64,000 nt of DNA from Methanofollis formosanus (lineage in GTDB: Archaea; Halobacteriota; Methanomicrobia; Methanomicrobiales; Methanofollaceae), in assembly GCF_019633745.1 (NCBI RefSeq), contig NZ_CP037968.1, forward strand, positions 2,238,789-2,302,788, given 5' to 3'. The translations under genes were made by a program, and so were the position numbers. Position 1 is the stretch's first letter, and each line of letters opens with the position of its first letter. This document shows positions 34,024 through 43,674 of this stretch, one piece after another. Under the pieces are notes generated by a model, which made no database searches, was not told the DNA's origin, and was given only the letters and a program-made list of their open reading frames with translations.

Positions 34024-35412
34024 TTAAGGCATCGGTGGCCGGGTGCGCTGCCGCCCGATGCACCCGTCCACCAGACCGAGAAACTCCTCTTCCGCTTCCC
34101 TGGGGATATACGCCCCCGCGGCGATCGCGTGGCCGCCGCCGGCCCCGCCGAAGGGTGCGGCCGCCTCGACGAGCGCCGCCTGCAGGTCGACGCCGCCTTC
34201 GACCATCCGGTCGGTCGCCCGCATCGAGACCTTGGTGAGCGAGGGGTCTTCGGGGAGCGAGCACATCACCAGGATCGGTTTGTCGGGATTGAGCCTGGAG
34301 AGGGCCATGCCGGCGCCGATCCCGACGACGGTGTCGGGGAAGCGGTCGCCCACATGGATGTACTGGACGGCGCCGCGTTCTTCCACGCCGGTCTTGAGGA
34401 TGTAGTTCATCAACTCCTTGATCGTCGCCCGGTGGTGGGTGAGCATGTGCTCGGCCTCCCGCAGGGCGACGCCGCGGTCGTCGGCGCAGACCGCGGCCCC
34501 GACCTCCGGCCTGGCCCACCGCCCGCAGGCGTTGAGGAGGGTGGAGAACTCGGCGGCGTTCCTGAGTGCGGTGTGCGGGGTCTCGTCGGGGAAGAGGTAG
34601 AGTTCGGCGGTGAGTTTCTCGACGTCCCCGCCGTCGGCGATGACCTGTTCGGCGAGGGCCGAGGTGATGCTCTGCCGTTCGCCGTCGTCGAGGTCTTCCC
34701 AGACCCGCCACCGGCCTTCGCCGGTCCTGGTCCGGATCCCGTGGCGTTCCAGGAGCCGGCGGGCGCCCTGCGGGTTGCCGGTCACGCCCTGCACCGGGGT
34801 CTCGCTGCTGTAGGCGAGAGAGATGTGGAGGGGCCGGGTGGAGATCCCGAAGATGTTGAGGTCGCGCCTGGCGGCGACGTTGCCGTACTCGATCCCGTCC
34901 GCGGCGATCTCCCTGGCCGGGCCGATGAGCCCGCAGTCTTCTCTGGCCATCATGTCGCCGACGTTCCCGATGACGGCGAGTTTGGCCAGGTCCCGGTTGT
35001 CGGCGTCGATCGCCCTGGCGACGAGGTACGCCGCCCCGGCGGCCGAGAACTTGGTGTGGCCGTACGGGAGGGCGTTCACCTGGAGGTAGGGGGTGTCGAC
35101 CTCCTGCGAGACGTGGTGGTCGACGATCACCACCTCGTCCTCGGTGAGGCCGTGCTCTTCGAGGAGGTTTTGTTGTCCTGCCCCGAGGTCGGAGAAGACT
35201 TTGAGGCTGTTGTCCTGCGGGACGCGGTGCATCATCAGCGGTTCGAGTTGCCGGAGAAAGACCGGCGTCGCCATCACGCCGGCACGGGTGATGGCCTGCA
35301 TCAGCACCGAGAGGCTGGTGATCCCGTCGGCGTCGATATGGGAGATGACGGTCACCTCGTCGGCGTCCAGGATCCGGTCTGCAGCCTCGCGCACCTCGCC
35401 CTCAAGAGTCAT
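34024..35412 (-). CDS. DHH/DHHA1 phosphoesterase (archaeal RecJ-like)
   Basis: 462 aa from the ATG at 35412; the open frame continues upstream only through repeat DNA. DHH motifs are SHIDADGITSLSVL, VIVDHHVS and GNVGDMMARED. The C-terminal DHHA1 domain ends in GGAGGGHAIAAGAYIP. Archaeal members are single-stranded DNA/RNA exonucleases (RecJ/GAN type) or nanoRNases, using manganese. Monocistronic; divergent from nnr across a 1.3-kb repeat array. Confidence 0.9.
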   Translation of the reverse strand: MTLEGEVREAADRILDADEVTVISHIDADGITSLSVLMQAITRAGVMATPVFLRQLEPLMMHRVPQDNSLKVFSDLGAGQQNLLEEHGLTEDEVVIVDHHVSQEVDTPYLQVNALPYGHTKFSAAGAAYLVARAIDADNRDLAKLAVIGNVGDMMAREDCGLIGPAREIAADGIEYGNVAARRDLNIFGISTRPLHISLAYSSETPVQGVTGNPQGARRLLERHGIRTRTGEGRWRVWEDLDDGERQSITSALAEQVIADGGDVEKLTAELYLFPDETPHTALRNAAEFSTLLNACGRWARPEVGAAVCADDRGVALREAEHMLTHHRATIKELMNYILKTGVEERGAVQYIHVGDRFPDTVVGIGAGMALSRLNPDKPILVMCSLPEDPSLTKVSMRATDRMVEGGVDLQAALVEAAAPFGGAGGGHAIAAGAYIPREAEEEFLGLVDGCIGRQRTRPPMP

Positions 35413-36757
35413 GGCTGTATGTACCTTGTCGCTGTCATATAATGCATCGGGTGATGGTCGGTGCCGGGGAATTGTGGCGACGGTGAAGTCCTCGGCGCGA
35501 GGGTGTGAGAAGGCGTGATGATCGGGCGTGTCGTCCCCTATCACTGAATCTGTTCTGCCGTCTCGCGAGAGGATGGGGCGGGGGACGGCACAGGGTGGTG
35601 TACTATCTCCCATCCGGCTCTATCTCCAGGGTCATGAAAGCAGCACAGCATCGTGATCAGAACGACCGCCCCCTCATCACCGGATCTGCTCTGCTATTTC
35701 GCGAGAAGATAGGGCGGAGGACGGCATCACACGCGTTCCCACTGAAAACGGATCAGTGCTCTCCCTTACGGGTTCTCTCTTCGGGGTCGCGGCGACGGGG
35801 AAGGCACGTTGATCAACTGTGCCGTCCCCCATCGCCGAATATGTTCTGTCGTCTCGCGAGAGGATGGGGCGGGGGACGGCACGGGGCGTGTTCCTGTTGA
35901 AGAATGATCGGCCCTCTCCCGTCCTGATTCTATCTTCGGGGTCATGAAAGTGGGACGGCAACATGATCAAACCATGCCGTCCCTCATCATCGATCTGTTC
36001 TGCCGTCTCGCGAGAGGATAGGGTGGGGACGGCACGGGGCGTGTTCCTGTTGAAGAATGATCGGCCCTCTCCCGTCCTGATTCTATCTTCGGGGTCATGA
36101 AAGTGGGACGGCAACATGATCAAACCATGCCGTCCCCTCATCGGAGAACTGTTCTGCCGTCTCGCGAGAGGATAGGGTGGGGACGGCGAAGAGTTGCGTG
36201 CCCTTCCCCTGTTCCGGTTCTATCTTCGGGGTCATGAAAGTGGGACGGCAACATGATCAAACCATGCCGTCCCCTCATCATCAAATCTTTCCCGCCGTCT
36301 CGCGAGAAGATAGGACGGGGACGGCGAAGATTGGTGTGTCCTTCCCCTGTCCCAGGTCTATCTTTGAGGTCATGACAACAGGGTGGGTGTGGTGATCGAT
36401 GTGCCGTCCCCTCATCGGAGAACTGTTCTGCCGTCTCGCGAGAAGATAGGGTGGGGACGGCACAGGGCGGCGTGATCCCGCTGAAACGAAATCGGCCCCT
36501 TCCTGTCCTGGTTCTATCTTCAGGGTCGCGACGGCGGGGGGTGTGGTGATCAGACCGTGCCATCCCCTCATCATCAAATCTTTCCCGCCGTCTCGCGCGA
36601 GGATAGGCAGGGGCGGCATTATACCCGGCACGATCGCTGTTCTCTTCGCGTCTCTCCCCCCCATCTCCCCTCAATCCTGAGGGAGGTGATGGATTCTCCA
36701 GAGCCAAAAATTTCTATGGAGGAACCGCGAAAAAGGACGTTTTGAGAAGGATATACC
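35413..36757. repeat. Eight-unit array of the palindromic repeat family (forward orientation)
   Basis: Cores lie at 35529-35590, 35664-35726, 35820-35881, 35975-36034, 36128-36188, 36265-36326, 36402-36462 and 36558-36618; start-to-start spacing is 135, 156, 155, 153, 137, 137 and 156 bp. Each has TGCCGTCCCC, a GCCGTCTCGCGAGA centre, GAAGATAGG or GGATAGGG, and GGGGACGGC. The spacers are also related (CTATCTTCGGGGTCATGAAAG, GGGACGGCAACATGATCAAACCA), unlike CRISPR spacers. It lies between divergent genes and no protein gene is seen. Confidence 0.9.
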
Positions 36758-38149
36758 ATGGACTTCAGGGAATTGCAGGAGTTTTGCGAGACCGGGACGA
36801 TCACGCCCGGGCGGATGCGTGCGGTGGATAAAAATTCCATGGCCCTCGGGGTTTCGGGCCCCCAGTTGATGGAGGCGGCCGGGCTTGCGGTCACGGCGGC
36901 GGTGCGGGAGTCCGCTCCGTCGCGGGTGCTCGTCCTCTGCGGGCGGGGGAACAACGGCGGCGACGGGCTGGTCGTCGCCCGTCACCTCCAGGAGTGCGTG
37001 GTGGACGTGATCTATCCGGCATATGGGTCGGCCACGCCCGGCTTCCTCGCCCAGCTCGACTCGCTCCGCGCCTGCTCGGCCGCCCTCCATGCGGTGCGCC
37101 TGCTGGCCGAGGTGGAGGCCCTCGCCCCCCTCTTCGAACAGGCCGACGTGATCGTCGACGCGATGCTCGGCACCGGCGTTGAGGGAACGCCGCGGGAACC
37201 CCTGGCGACGATGGTCGGGCTCATGAACGCGAGTCCAGCCCGCGTGGTGACGACCGACGTCCCGACGCCGGGGACGCGTTCCGACCTCATCGTCACCTTC
37301 CACCGCCCCAAGGAGCCGGGCGGCCGGGTGGCGGAGATCGGGATCCCGCTCGCCGCGGAGATCTGCACCGGCCCCGGCGACCTGATGATGCTCAGGCCGA
37401 AGGGTGCGACCGCCCACAAGGGGGTGGGCGGCGAGGTGCTCGTCGTCGGCGGCGGGCCGTACCAGGGCGCCCCGTACCTCGCGGCCCTCGCCGCCCTCAG
37501 GGCCGGGGCCGACATCGTGCGGGTCGCCTCGCCGGTGGCGCTCCCGGCCCCCGACCTCATCCATGTTCCCCTCGCCGGGAACCGGATCGGTACCGAACAC
37601 CTGGAGACGCTCGTCCCGCTCGCCGAACGGGCCGACGTCGTCCTCTGCGGCAACGGCCTCGGGACCGAGAGCCACGCGGTGGTGACGGCCCTCGCTCCGC
37701 ATGCGAGGCGGCTCGTCCTGGACGCCGACGCCCTCCGCCTCCCCCTGCCTGCGGGGAACGAGACGATCTATACTCCGCACGCCGCCGAGTTTGCCAGGAT
37801 GACCGGCGGCGGCGCCCTGCCGGCCGACCTCGCCGGCCGCGCACGGGCGGTGCGGGCGGCGGTGCCTGAGGGCGCGGCCGTGCTCCTGAAGGGTGCGGTG
37901 GACATCGTCTCGGACGGCGCGCGCGTCCGCTTCAACCGGAGCGGTTGCCCGGCCATGACCGTCGGCGGGACCGGGGACGTCCTCGCCGGGCTGACCGCCG
38001 GGCTCTTCTGCCGTCTTTCCCCCTTTGATGCGGCGTGCCTCGCGGCGTACGCGAGCGGTCTCGCTGGTGAGGCCGCCGCCGCCGGGCGGGACGCCGGGAT
38101 GACCGCAACAGAGATGCTCGAAAAGATCCCACAGGTGCTCTATGGTTGA
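36758..38149 (+). CDS. nnr: Bifunctional NAD(P)H-hydrate epimerase / ADP-dependent dehydratase
   Basis: 463 aa with two domains: YjeF_N epimerase (residues 1 to about 205, [17 protein letters not shown]) and the ribokinase-like dehydratase (about 215-463, [20 protein letters not shown] and [20 protein letters not shown]). The pair repairs hydrated NAD(P)H. It overlaps the MoaC start by 8 bp. Confidence 0.95.
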   Translation: MDFRELQEFCETGTITPGRMRAVDKNSMALGVSGPQLMEAAGLAVTAAVRESAPSRVLVLCGRGNNGGDGLVVARHLQECVVDVIYPAYGSATPGFLAQLDSLRACSAALHAVRLLAEVEALAPLFEQADVIVDAMLGTGVEGTPREPLATMVGLMNASPARVVTTDVPTPGTRSDLIVTFHRPKEPGGRVAEIGIPLAAEICTGPGDLMMLRPKGATAHKGVGGEVLVVGGGPYQGAPYLAALAALRAGADIVRVASPVALPAPDLIHVPLAGNRIGTEHLETLVPLAERADVVLCGNGLGTESHAVVTALAPHARRLVLDADALRLPLPAGNETIYTPHAAEFARMTGGGALPADLAGRARAVRAAVPEGAAVLLKGAVDIVSDGARVRFNRSGCPAMTVGGTGDVLAGLTAGLFCRLSPFDAACLAAYASGLAGEAAAAGRDAGMTATEMLEKIPQVLYG

Positions 38150-38615
38150 GTTTACCCATATCGCCGACGACCGAGCCCATATGGTCGACGTCTCGGCCAA
38201 GCCCGACGTGGTGCGCACGGCGGTCGCCGCCGGCCGAATATACCTGCGCCCCGAGACCCTGGAGGCGATCCGCTCGGGCACCACCATCAAGGGCAATGTC
38301 CTGGCCACTGCCAGGGTCGCCGCCACCCTCGCGGTCAAGGACACTCCCAGGATCATCCCGATGTGCCACCCCCTCGCCCTCGGCGGGGTGGAGGTCGAGT
38401 TCGAGGAGACCGGGGAAGACGCCATCGAGGCGAAGGTCAGCGTCCGCTCGTACGGCAAGACCGGCGTGGAGATGGAGGCCCTCACCGGCGTCTCCGCCGC
38501 CCTGCTCACCATCTGGGACATGGTCAAGTCCGCGGAGAAGGACGAGGACGGGCAGTACCCGGTCACCAGGATCGAGGGGATCCGGGTGATCGAGAAGAGG
38601 AAGGGCACGGCCTGA
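38142..38615 (+). CDS. moaC: Cyclic pyranopterin monophosphate synthase
   Basis: 157 aa, the usual size. Motifs [15 protein letters not shown] and [23 protein letters not shown] contain the catalytic residues (including the conserved K and D) for converting 3',8-cyclo-GTP to cPMP in molybdopterin synthesis. Translationally coupled to nnr. Confidence 0.97.
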   Translation: MVEFTHIADDRAHMVDVSAKPDVVRTAVAAGRIYLRPETLEAIRSGTTIKGNVLATARVAATLAVKDTPRIIPMCHPLALGGVEVEFEETGEDAIEAKVSVRSYGKTGVEMEALTGVSAALLTIWDMVKSAEKDEDGQYPVTRIEGIRVIEKRKGTA

Positions 38616-38719
38616 GGGTTCTGTCTGAGAATTTTTTTTCGGGAGGCATGGTCGGGAACAGAACTGTTTCCTTCAGATTTTTCAACGTGGCTCCCCCCTG
38701 TGCAGCGGGTGATCGGATG

Positions 38720-38812
38720 TGCCGCCCCTATTACAGAATCTTCACCGCCGTCTCGCGCCGGGGGGTTTCACCCCCCGGATCCCCCACGGAGAGAAGATAG
38801 ATGGGGGCGGCA
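38720..38812 (+). repeat. Palindromic repeat family, long form without tail
   Basis: Starts TGCCGCCCC, has TCTCGCGCC, a GGGGGG-TTTCA-CCCCCC hairpin, GAGAAGATAGATG and ends GGGGGCGGCA. The conserved tail of the other long copies is not recognisable here. It lies between moaC and the L15e leader (codirectional genes). Confidence 0.75.
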
Positions 38813-39008
38813 AGGGGTGGTGCTCTCTCATCTACAATCTGAGAGTGATTTGAACATTCAGGATCTCCTATGTGCCCGAGGAAAGGGGATCGGATCGATC
38901 CTGGTGTTCGGAACAATAATATTCCCTCGAAGTCTAAGTATACAGAACCACGGGATCCGTCCCGTTGAGGTATGTGGCGCGCAAGCGCCGAACCTGAGGT
39001 GAATACGA
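38813..39008 (+). promoter_or_regulatory. Leader of the L15e operon
   Basis: Contains a TATA-like AAGTATAC (near 38935-38942), a CGGGATCCGTCCCG hairpin, a GGCGCGCAAGCGCC hairpin and an SD (GAGGTG) before the ATG at 39009. The two hairpins in the leader could bind a ribosomal protein, but no known site is recognised. Confidence 0.4.
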
Positions 39009-39599
39009 ATGGCAAAGTCAATGTATTCCTACGTCCGCGAGGCGTGGAAGAACCCTGACGCCACCGAGGTCAAGGCCCTGCTCTGGGAGCGGATGCAGAC
39101 CTGGCGGCGCGAGGGGGCCGTGGTCCGTCTCGACCACCCGACCCGTATCGACCGTGCACGCACCCTCGGCTACAAGGCCAAGCAGGGCGTCATCGTCGTC
39201 CGTGCCCGGATCCGCCGCGGCGGCCGGAGGAAGTCCAGATATATCCGCGGCCGCAGGACCGCCAGGATGGGCATGCGCCGGATCACCGGCGGGAAGAGCA
39301 TCCAGCGGATCGCCGAGGAGCGCGCCGCCCGGAAGTACCCGAACATGGAGGTCCTCAACTCGTACTGGGTCGGTCAGGACGGCCGGTACAAGTGGTACGA
39401 GGTCATCCTCGTCGACGGGAGCCACCCGTCGGTCAGGAACGACCCCTCGCTCGCCTGGGTGGCCAACGCCAACCAGCGCGGACGTGCCGAGCGCGGGAAG
39501 ACGTCGGCCGGTCACAAGGGCCGTGGCATGCGCCGCAAGGGCAAGGGTACCGAGAAGACCCGCCCGAGCATCAGGTCCAACGCGAACCGCGGCAAGTAA
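39009..39599 (+). CDS. rpl15e: Large ribosomal subunit protein eL15
   Basis: 196 aa, basic throughout. It has the archaeal/eukaryal L15e start [13 protein letters not shown] and the conserved [20 protein letters not shown] and [17 protein letters not shown]. First gene of a large informational operon (RNase P proteins, proteasome, SBDS). Confidence 0.98.
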   Translation: MAKSMYSYVREAWKNPDATEVKALLWERMQTWRREGAVVRLDHPTRIDRARTLGYKAKQGVIVVRARIRRGGRRKSRYIRGRRTARMGMRRITGGKSIQRIAEERAARKYPNMEVLNSYWVGQDGRYKWYEVILVDGSHPSVRNDPSLAWVANANQRGRAERGKTSAGHKGRGMRRKGKGTEKTRPSIRSNANRGK

Positions 39600-39628
39600 C
39601 CCCATCTTTATTTTTTCGGAGTGCACCG

Positions 39629-40264
39629 ATGGCGTATGCCGATGCCTGCGTGCATCCTTATCCTTCAGGCGACACGACCGCCGCCCGCCTTGCTCTCGAA
39701 GCCCGTGCCTGTGGGTTTGACACCCTCGTCTCCACCGCCGGTGCAGGGGAGTTCTTCGGGGTGACGGTGGTGAAAGGCGTCCTGGTCAGGGGGCGAAACC
39801 CCCGGGACGTCGCCCGGAGCGTACGCCGCGCCCCCGAGGGCGCCCTGGTCCTCGTCGAAGGTGGGGACGACGGGTTCAACCGGGCGGTGCTCTCGACCGG
39901 CGGGGTGGACGTGCTCCGCGGGATGCACCGGGCCCCACGACGGGCCTTCGACTTCGTGGCCGCGAAGATCGCCGCCGAACGCGCGGTGGCCGTCGAGATC
40001 GACCTCGCCCCCCTCGTCGCCTGGCGCGGCCGGGAGCGGCAGAAGGTGCTCGGGCGGTACGCCGACCTCCTCGGTCTCCAGCGGAAGTACGGCTTCTCGT
40101 TCTGCGTCGCGAGCAACGCCCATTCGGTCCTCGACCTCCGCAACGTGCGGGAGACGGTGGGGCTCTGCGGGCTCTTCGGGATGGAGGAGGCCGAGGTGCG
40201 GGCCGCCCTCGCGACGGTGGACGCACTCCTCGACCGCGAGGGGCCGGTGCGGGTGGTGACATGA
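39629..40264 (+). CDS. rnp3: Ribonuclease P protein component 3 (Rpp30)
   Basis: 211 aa with the PHP-like TIM-barrel of Rpp30: DACVHPYPSGDTTAARLAL, VAVEIDLAPLV and the late FCVASNAHSVLDLRNVRE. In RNase P it pairs with Pop5 to support tRNA 5' processing. The start ATG (39629) is 29 bp after rpl15e. It overlaps the next gene by 4 bp (ATGA). Confidence 0.92.
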   Translation: MAYADACVHPYPSGDTTAARLALEARACGFDTLVSTAGAGEFFGVTVVKGVLVRGRNPRDVARSVRRAPEGALVLVEGGDDGFNRAVLSTGGVDVLRGMHRAPRRAFDFVAAKIAAERAVAVEIDLAPLVAWRGRERQKVLGRYADLLGLQRKYGFSFCVASNAHSVLDLRNVRETVGLCGLFGMEEAEVRAALATVDALLDREGPVRVVT

Positions 40265-40743
40265 GGGCGAGACCCAAGGCCCTCCGGGCCAAACGCCGCT
40301 ACCTCCTTGTCAGGATCCTCCCGCCGTGGCGAGAAGTCGGGCAGAAGGCACTGTACCTCGCGGTCAACGAGGCGGTCACCGCCCTCTTCGGGGACGTCGG
40401 GGCCGCCGAGATCGAACCGGCGGTGGTCTACTCGTCAGGCGAGTACGCCGTCGTCCGGTGTCGGCGCGGTGCCGAGGACGACCTGGTCGTCGCCTGCGCC
40501 ACCGTCACGGCCGTCGACGGCGAACGGGTCTCCTTGCGGACGGTTGCGACTTCTGGGACCATCGCTGCGCTCAAGCGTCGGCTTGAACGCGACGAAGGAC
40601 GGTACGAACCCGAAGAAGCGCGCTATGGTGAAAATGGGGTGCCGGCGTTCAGATACGGACGGCACAAGGTTGATGTGTTACAGGAAAATATTAAAGGAGA
40701 GAGCATAGTCTTTTTGACAGATAGTGAGAGAGAGGAGATCTAA
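40261..40743 (+). CDS. rnp2: Ribonuclease P protein component 2 (Pop5)
   Basis: 160 aa. The Pop5 fold is marked by KRRYLLVRILPP at the N-terminus, ALYLAVNEAVTALFGDVG and CATVTAVDGERVSLRTVATSGTI. An acidic C-terminal extension follows. Its partner Rpp30 is encoded directly upstream. It overlaps psmA by one base. Confidence 0.93.
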   Translation: MRARPKALRAKRRYLLVRILPPWREVGQKALYLAVNEAVTALFGDVGAAEIEPAVVYSSGEYAVVRCRRGAEDDLVVACATVTAVDGERVSLRTVATSGTIAALKRRLERDEGRYEPEEARYGENGVPAFRYGRHKVDVLQENIKGESIVFLTDSEREEI

Positions 40744-41486
40744 TGCAGCCACAATATCAGATGGGATATGACCGGGCCATCACGGTGTTCAGCCCGGACG
40801 GCCGGCTCTACCAGGTAGAGTACGCCCGTGAGGCGGTCAAGCGCGGGACCACCGCGGTGGGGATCAAGTGCAAGGACGGGGTGATCCTCCTGGTCGACAA
40901 GCGGGTGGCCTCGCGCCTGCTCGAGCCCGAGTCGATCGAGAAGATCTACAAGATCGACGAGCACATCGGCGTCGCGTCGTCGGGACTGGTCGGGGACGCC
41001 AGGCTTCTGGTCGACCGGGCGCGGGTGGAGGCCCAGATCAACCGGGTCACCTACGACGAGTCGATCGATGTCGATACCCTGGCCAAGAAGATCTGCGACC
41101 ACATGCAGGTCTACACCCAGTTCGGCGGGGCACGCCCGTACGGGACGGCCCTGCTCATCGCCGGGGTCTCAGAGGGCGAGAGCCGCCTCTTCGAGACCGA
41201 CCCCTCGGGGACGCTCCTGGAGTACAAGGCCACCGGGATCGGGATCGGCCGTGCCGCGGTGATGAAGGTCTTCGAGGAGGAGTACGACCCCGAGATGGAC
41301 GTCAAGCAGGGCGTGCACCTCGGGCTCAAGGCCCTTCATGCGGCGACCGAAGGGAAGTTCGATGTCACGACCGTTGAGATCGGCGTCATCGAGGTCGAGA
41401 ACCCGGTCTTCCGCAAGATGGAACCCGAAGAAGTGAAGGCCTTCGTCGACGCGACCGAGTTCGAGACGCCGGCCGGCGAGGAGTGA
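40743..41486 (+). CDS. psmA: Proteasome subunit alpha
   Basis: 247 aa. The N-terminal gate (YDRAITVFSPDGRLYQVEYA) and the ring-forming region (GVASSGLVGDARLLVDRARVEAQINR) are typical. It builds the outer rings of the archaeal 20S core. A GGAGA SD precedes the ATG. It overlaps the SBDS gene by 4 bp. Confidence 0.98.
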   Translation: MQPQYQMGYDRAITVFSPDGRLYQVEYAREAVKRGTTAVGIKCKDGVILLVDKRVASRLLEPESIEKIYKIDEHIGVASSGLVGDARLLVDRARVEAQINRVTYDESIDVDTLAKKICDHMQVYTQFGGARPYGTALLIAGVSEGESRLFETDPSGTLLEYKATGIGIGRAAVMKVFEEEYDPEMDVKQGVHLGLKALHAATEGKFDVTTVEIGVIEVENPVFRKMEPEEVKAFVDATEFETPAGEE

Positions 41487-42199
41487 GCGAACCGATGATC
41501 CCGCTTGACCGGGCAGTGGTGGCACGGCTGGAGAGCCACGGCGAGCGGTTCGAGATCGGGGTCGACCCCGACCTGGCGCAGCAGGTGCGGCAGGGTGCGG
41601 AGATCCCGATCGAGGACGTCGTCGCGGCCGAGACGGTCTTCGAGAACTTTGCCCACGGCGACCGGGCCTCGGAAGAGACCCTGCAGAAGGTCTTCGAGAC
41701 GACCGAGTTCGAGCCGATCGCCCGGCGGATCCTCACGAAGGGCGAGATCCATCTCACCTCGGATCAGCGCAAGAGGATGATCGAGGAGCGGCGCCGGCAG
41801 GTGGTCACCTATATCGCGCGCAACGCCGTCAACCCGCAGACCAAGCTCCCGCATCCGCCGCAGCGGATCGAGATGGCGATGGAGGAGGCGCGGGTGAACA
41901 TCGACCCCTTCAAGTCGGTGGAGGAGCAGGTGAAGGTGGCGATGAAGGCCCTGCGCCCGATCATCCCGATCCGGTTCGAGGAGTTGCGGGTCGCGGTGCG
42001 GATCCCGGCCGACCACGCGCCCAGGGCCTACGGCGAGATGCAGGCCGCGGTGACGGTCGAGCGCGAGGAGTGGCAGAACGATGGTTCCTGGATCTGCGTC
42101 TGCCGCATCCCGGCCGGGGTCCAGAACGACTTTTACACCCTGGTCAACCGTCTCTCCAAGGGCGACGGCGAGGTCAAGGTGCTTGAACAAGTATATTAA
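41483..42199 (+). CDS. SBDS-family ribosome maturation protein
   Basis: 238 aa with the three-domain layout of archaeal SBDS/Sdo1: N-terminal FYSH domain (VARLESHGERFEIGVDPDLAQQ), a helical centre (EIHLTSDQRKRMIEERRRQV) and a ferredoxin-like C-terminus. It helps release eIF6 from the 50S subunit in related systems. Position after psmA is conserved in archaea. Confidence 0.96.
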   Translation: MSEPMIPLDRAVVARLESHGERFEIGVDPDLAQQVRQGAEIPIEDVVAAETVFENFAHGDRASEETLQKVFETTEFEPIARRILTKGEIHLTSDQRKRMIEERRRQVVTYIARNAVNPQTKLPHPPQRIEMAMEEARVNIDPFKSVEEQVKVAMKALRPIIPIRFEELRVAVRIPADHAPRAYGEMQAAVTVEREEWQNDGSWICVCRIPAGVQNDFYTLVNRLSKGDGEVKVLEQVY

Positions 42200-42243
42200 T
42201 TCAGAAGTGTAACCTAGTAAGACATAATCAGGGGTAATCCAGA

Positions 42244-42534
42244 ATGGCGAGGCGTAAACAGAAGGCAAAAGGTAAAGTCACCGGAAGTGCCGGCAGATTC
42301 GGGCCGCGTTACGGCAGGTTCATCCGCAAGAGAGTGCTCCAGGTGGAGAAGGTCCAGAAGGCCACGCACACCTGTCCCCGCTGCGACCATGTCGCGGTGA
42401 AGCGGGTCGGCACCGGCATCTGGGAGTGCCGCAAGTGCGGGTTCAAGTTCGCCGGTGGCGCCTATGCGCCGCAGACCCCGTCGCTGCGCGTGGCACTCAG
42501 GACGATCGAGCGTGCCATTGAGTCGCAGGAGTAA
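42244..42534 (+). CDS. rpl37ae: Large ribosomal subunit protein eL43 (L37Ae)
   Basis: 96 aa, with the zinc-finger pattern CPRC...CRKCG and the typical start [17 protein letters not shown]. It heads a group of overlapping or near-abutting genes (rpoP, Brix, pcc1, prefoldin). Confidence 0.97.
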   Translation: MARRKQKAKGKVTGSAGRFGPRYGRFIRKRVLQVEKVQKATHTCPRCDHVAVKRVGTGIWECRKCGFKFAGGAYAPQTPSLRVALRTIERAIESQE

Positions 42535-42539
42535 ACGGC

Positions 42540-42692
42540 GTGGCTGGTTCATATAAGTGTGCGCGGTGCAAGCAGAAGGTGGAGATCGATATCGACTCCG
42601 AGGGGCGCAAGCAGATCCGCTGCCCCTACTGCGGTCACCGTATCCTCTTTAAGGAAAGAGGGGCCGGGATCAAAGAGCTGAAGGCTCAATGA
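42540..42692 (+). CDS. rpoP: DNA-directed RNA polymerase subunit P
   Basis: 50 aa starting with GTG at 42540, five bases after the L37Ae stop. The zinc ribbon is complete (CARC near the N-terminus, [14 protein letters not shown] later), and the size is normal for Rpo12/RpoP. Its stop overlaps the Brix start (ATGA). Confidence 0.95.
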   Translation: MAGSYKCARCKQKVEIDIDSEGRKQIRCPYCGHRILFKERGAGIKELKAQ

Positions 42693-43087
42693 CCGTCGTC
42701 ACCACCTCCAGAAAGGCGGCGCACGACCTGCGGGCACTTGCCCGGCACCTCGCCTTTGCGACGGGTGCCAGGTACATGCCCCGCGGGAAGACGGGATTTG
42801 CGGCCCTTGGCGATGAGCCGGTTATCGTTTTTTCGCGTGAGCACGGCAAGGTCCGGCTCCAGATCGTTGAAGAAGGGACGATCGTTTTTGACGCATTGGT
42901 CAGGGAGGTGACCATCTCCGATCGGGAGGGGCCCATCGTCCGGACGCTCAGGATCTCAGACCAATCGGTTTATGATGTCCTGAACAGATATTGTGAAGCA
43001 GAACTGGTCGAGGCCGCAGAGCCGTCCGTCGTCTACGACGGTCAGCAGAAGAAGCGGGTCGTCCTCGAGGTGGTGCCGGATGCATGA
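42689..43087 (+). CDS. Brix domain ribosome-biogenesis protein (Imp4-like)
   Basis: 132 aa with a short archaeal Brix domain: [20 protein letters not shown] and a central strand-rich part ([18 protein letters not shown]). It probably binds pre-rRNA in large-subunit or U3-like processing. Overlaps rpoP by 4 bp and pcc1 by 8 bp. Confidence 0.88.
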   Translation: MTVVTTSRKAAHDLRALARHLAFATGARYMPRGKTGFAALGDEPVIVFSREHGKVRLQIVEEGTIVFDALVREVTISDREGPIVRTLRISDQSVYDVLNRYCEAELVEAAEPSVVYDGQQKKRVVLEVVPDA

Positions 43088-43322
43088 GGCGGTCTTTTCC
43101 TTTGAAACCCCTGCCGCACCCCTCCTGTACCGGGCCCTCGCCCCTGAGGCCGGGGAGGTGGCGGGCTCGCGGTCCCGCGAGGCGGTCGCCCTCCCTGACC
43201 CGGAGACCCTGGTCCTCTCGGTGCAGGCCGAGGACGTCCATGCCCTGCGGGCGGCGCTGAATATGTGGTTCCGGCTGATCAATGTGGCAGATGAAATTCA
43301 GGAGATGATCAGGCATGAGTAG
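43080..43322 (+). CDS. pcc1: KEOPS complex subunit Pcc1
   Basis: 80 aa, matching the small Pcc1 subunit that dimerises on Kae1 and helps form t6A37 on tRNA. Typical features are the alternating beta start HEAVFSFET and the C-terminal LRAALNMWFRLINVADEIQEM. ATG 43080 is used, within the Brix gene end. Confidence 0.88.
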   Translation: MHEAVFSFETPAAPLLYRALAPEAGEVAGSRSREAVALPDPETLVLSVQAEDVHALRAALNMWFRLINVADEIQEMIRHE

Positions 43323-43674
43323 TAATATTCCCCCAAAGGTGCAGCAGCAACTGGCGATGCTCCAGCAGATCCAGCAGCAGCTCCAGACGGTGGTCGGGCA
43401 GAAGACCCAGTACGAGATGGCGGTGAAGGAGACGAACCGCGCCGTGGAGGAACTCAAGGAGGTCGCGGACGACGCCCCGGTCTTCGTGAACGTGGGCACC
43501 GTGATGATGCAGCAGGAGAAGGCGACGGTGCTCGCCTCGCTCACCGAGAAGGCCGAGACGCTTGAGCTGCGGATCAAGTCGCTGGAGAAGCAGGAGAAGG
43601 CGCTCCAGACGAAGTTCGAGCAGCTCCAGGCCCAGATCAAGCAGGCGATCGGCGGGCCGCAGCAGGCGGCGTAA
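43315..43674 (+). CDS. pfdB: Prefoldin subunit beta
   Basis: 119 aa with two long coiled coils (QQQLAMLQQIQQQLQTVVGQ and a C-terminal LRIKSLEKQEKALQTKFEQL) around the beta hairpin FVNVGTVMMQQEK. Prefoldin delivers unfolded proteins to the thermosome. Overlaps pcc1 by 8 bp. Confidence 0.97.
   Translation: MSSNIPPKVQQQLAMLQQIQQQLQTVVGQKTQYEMAVKETNRAVEELKEVADDAPVFVNVGTVMMQQEKATVLASLTEKAETLELRIKSLEKQEKALQTKFEQLQAQIKQAIGGPQQAA

Noticed and set aside
34000-35440. 485-codon forward frame opposite the DHH gene
   Set aside because: Antisense of a gene with complete DHH motifs.
35413-35613. Longer N-terminus for the DHH protein
   Set aside because: The upstream open frame is made of repeat-family DNA; the ATG at 35412 begins the conserved protein.
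35529-36618. CRISPR array
   Set aside because: The repeats are about 62 bp and palindromic, the intervals between them are related to one another, spacing varies (135-156 bp) and no cas genes are near.
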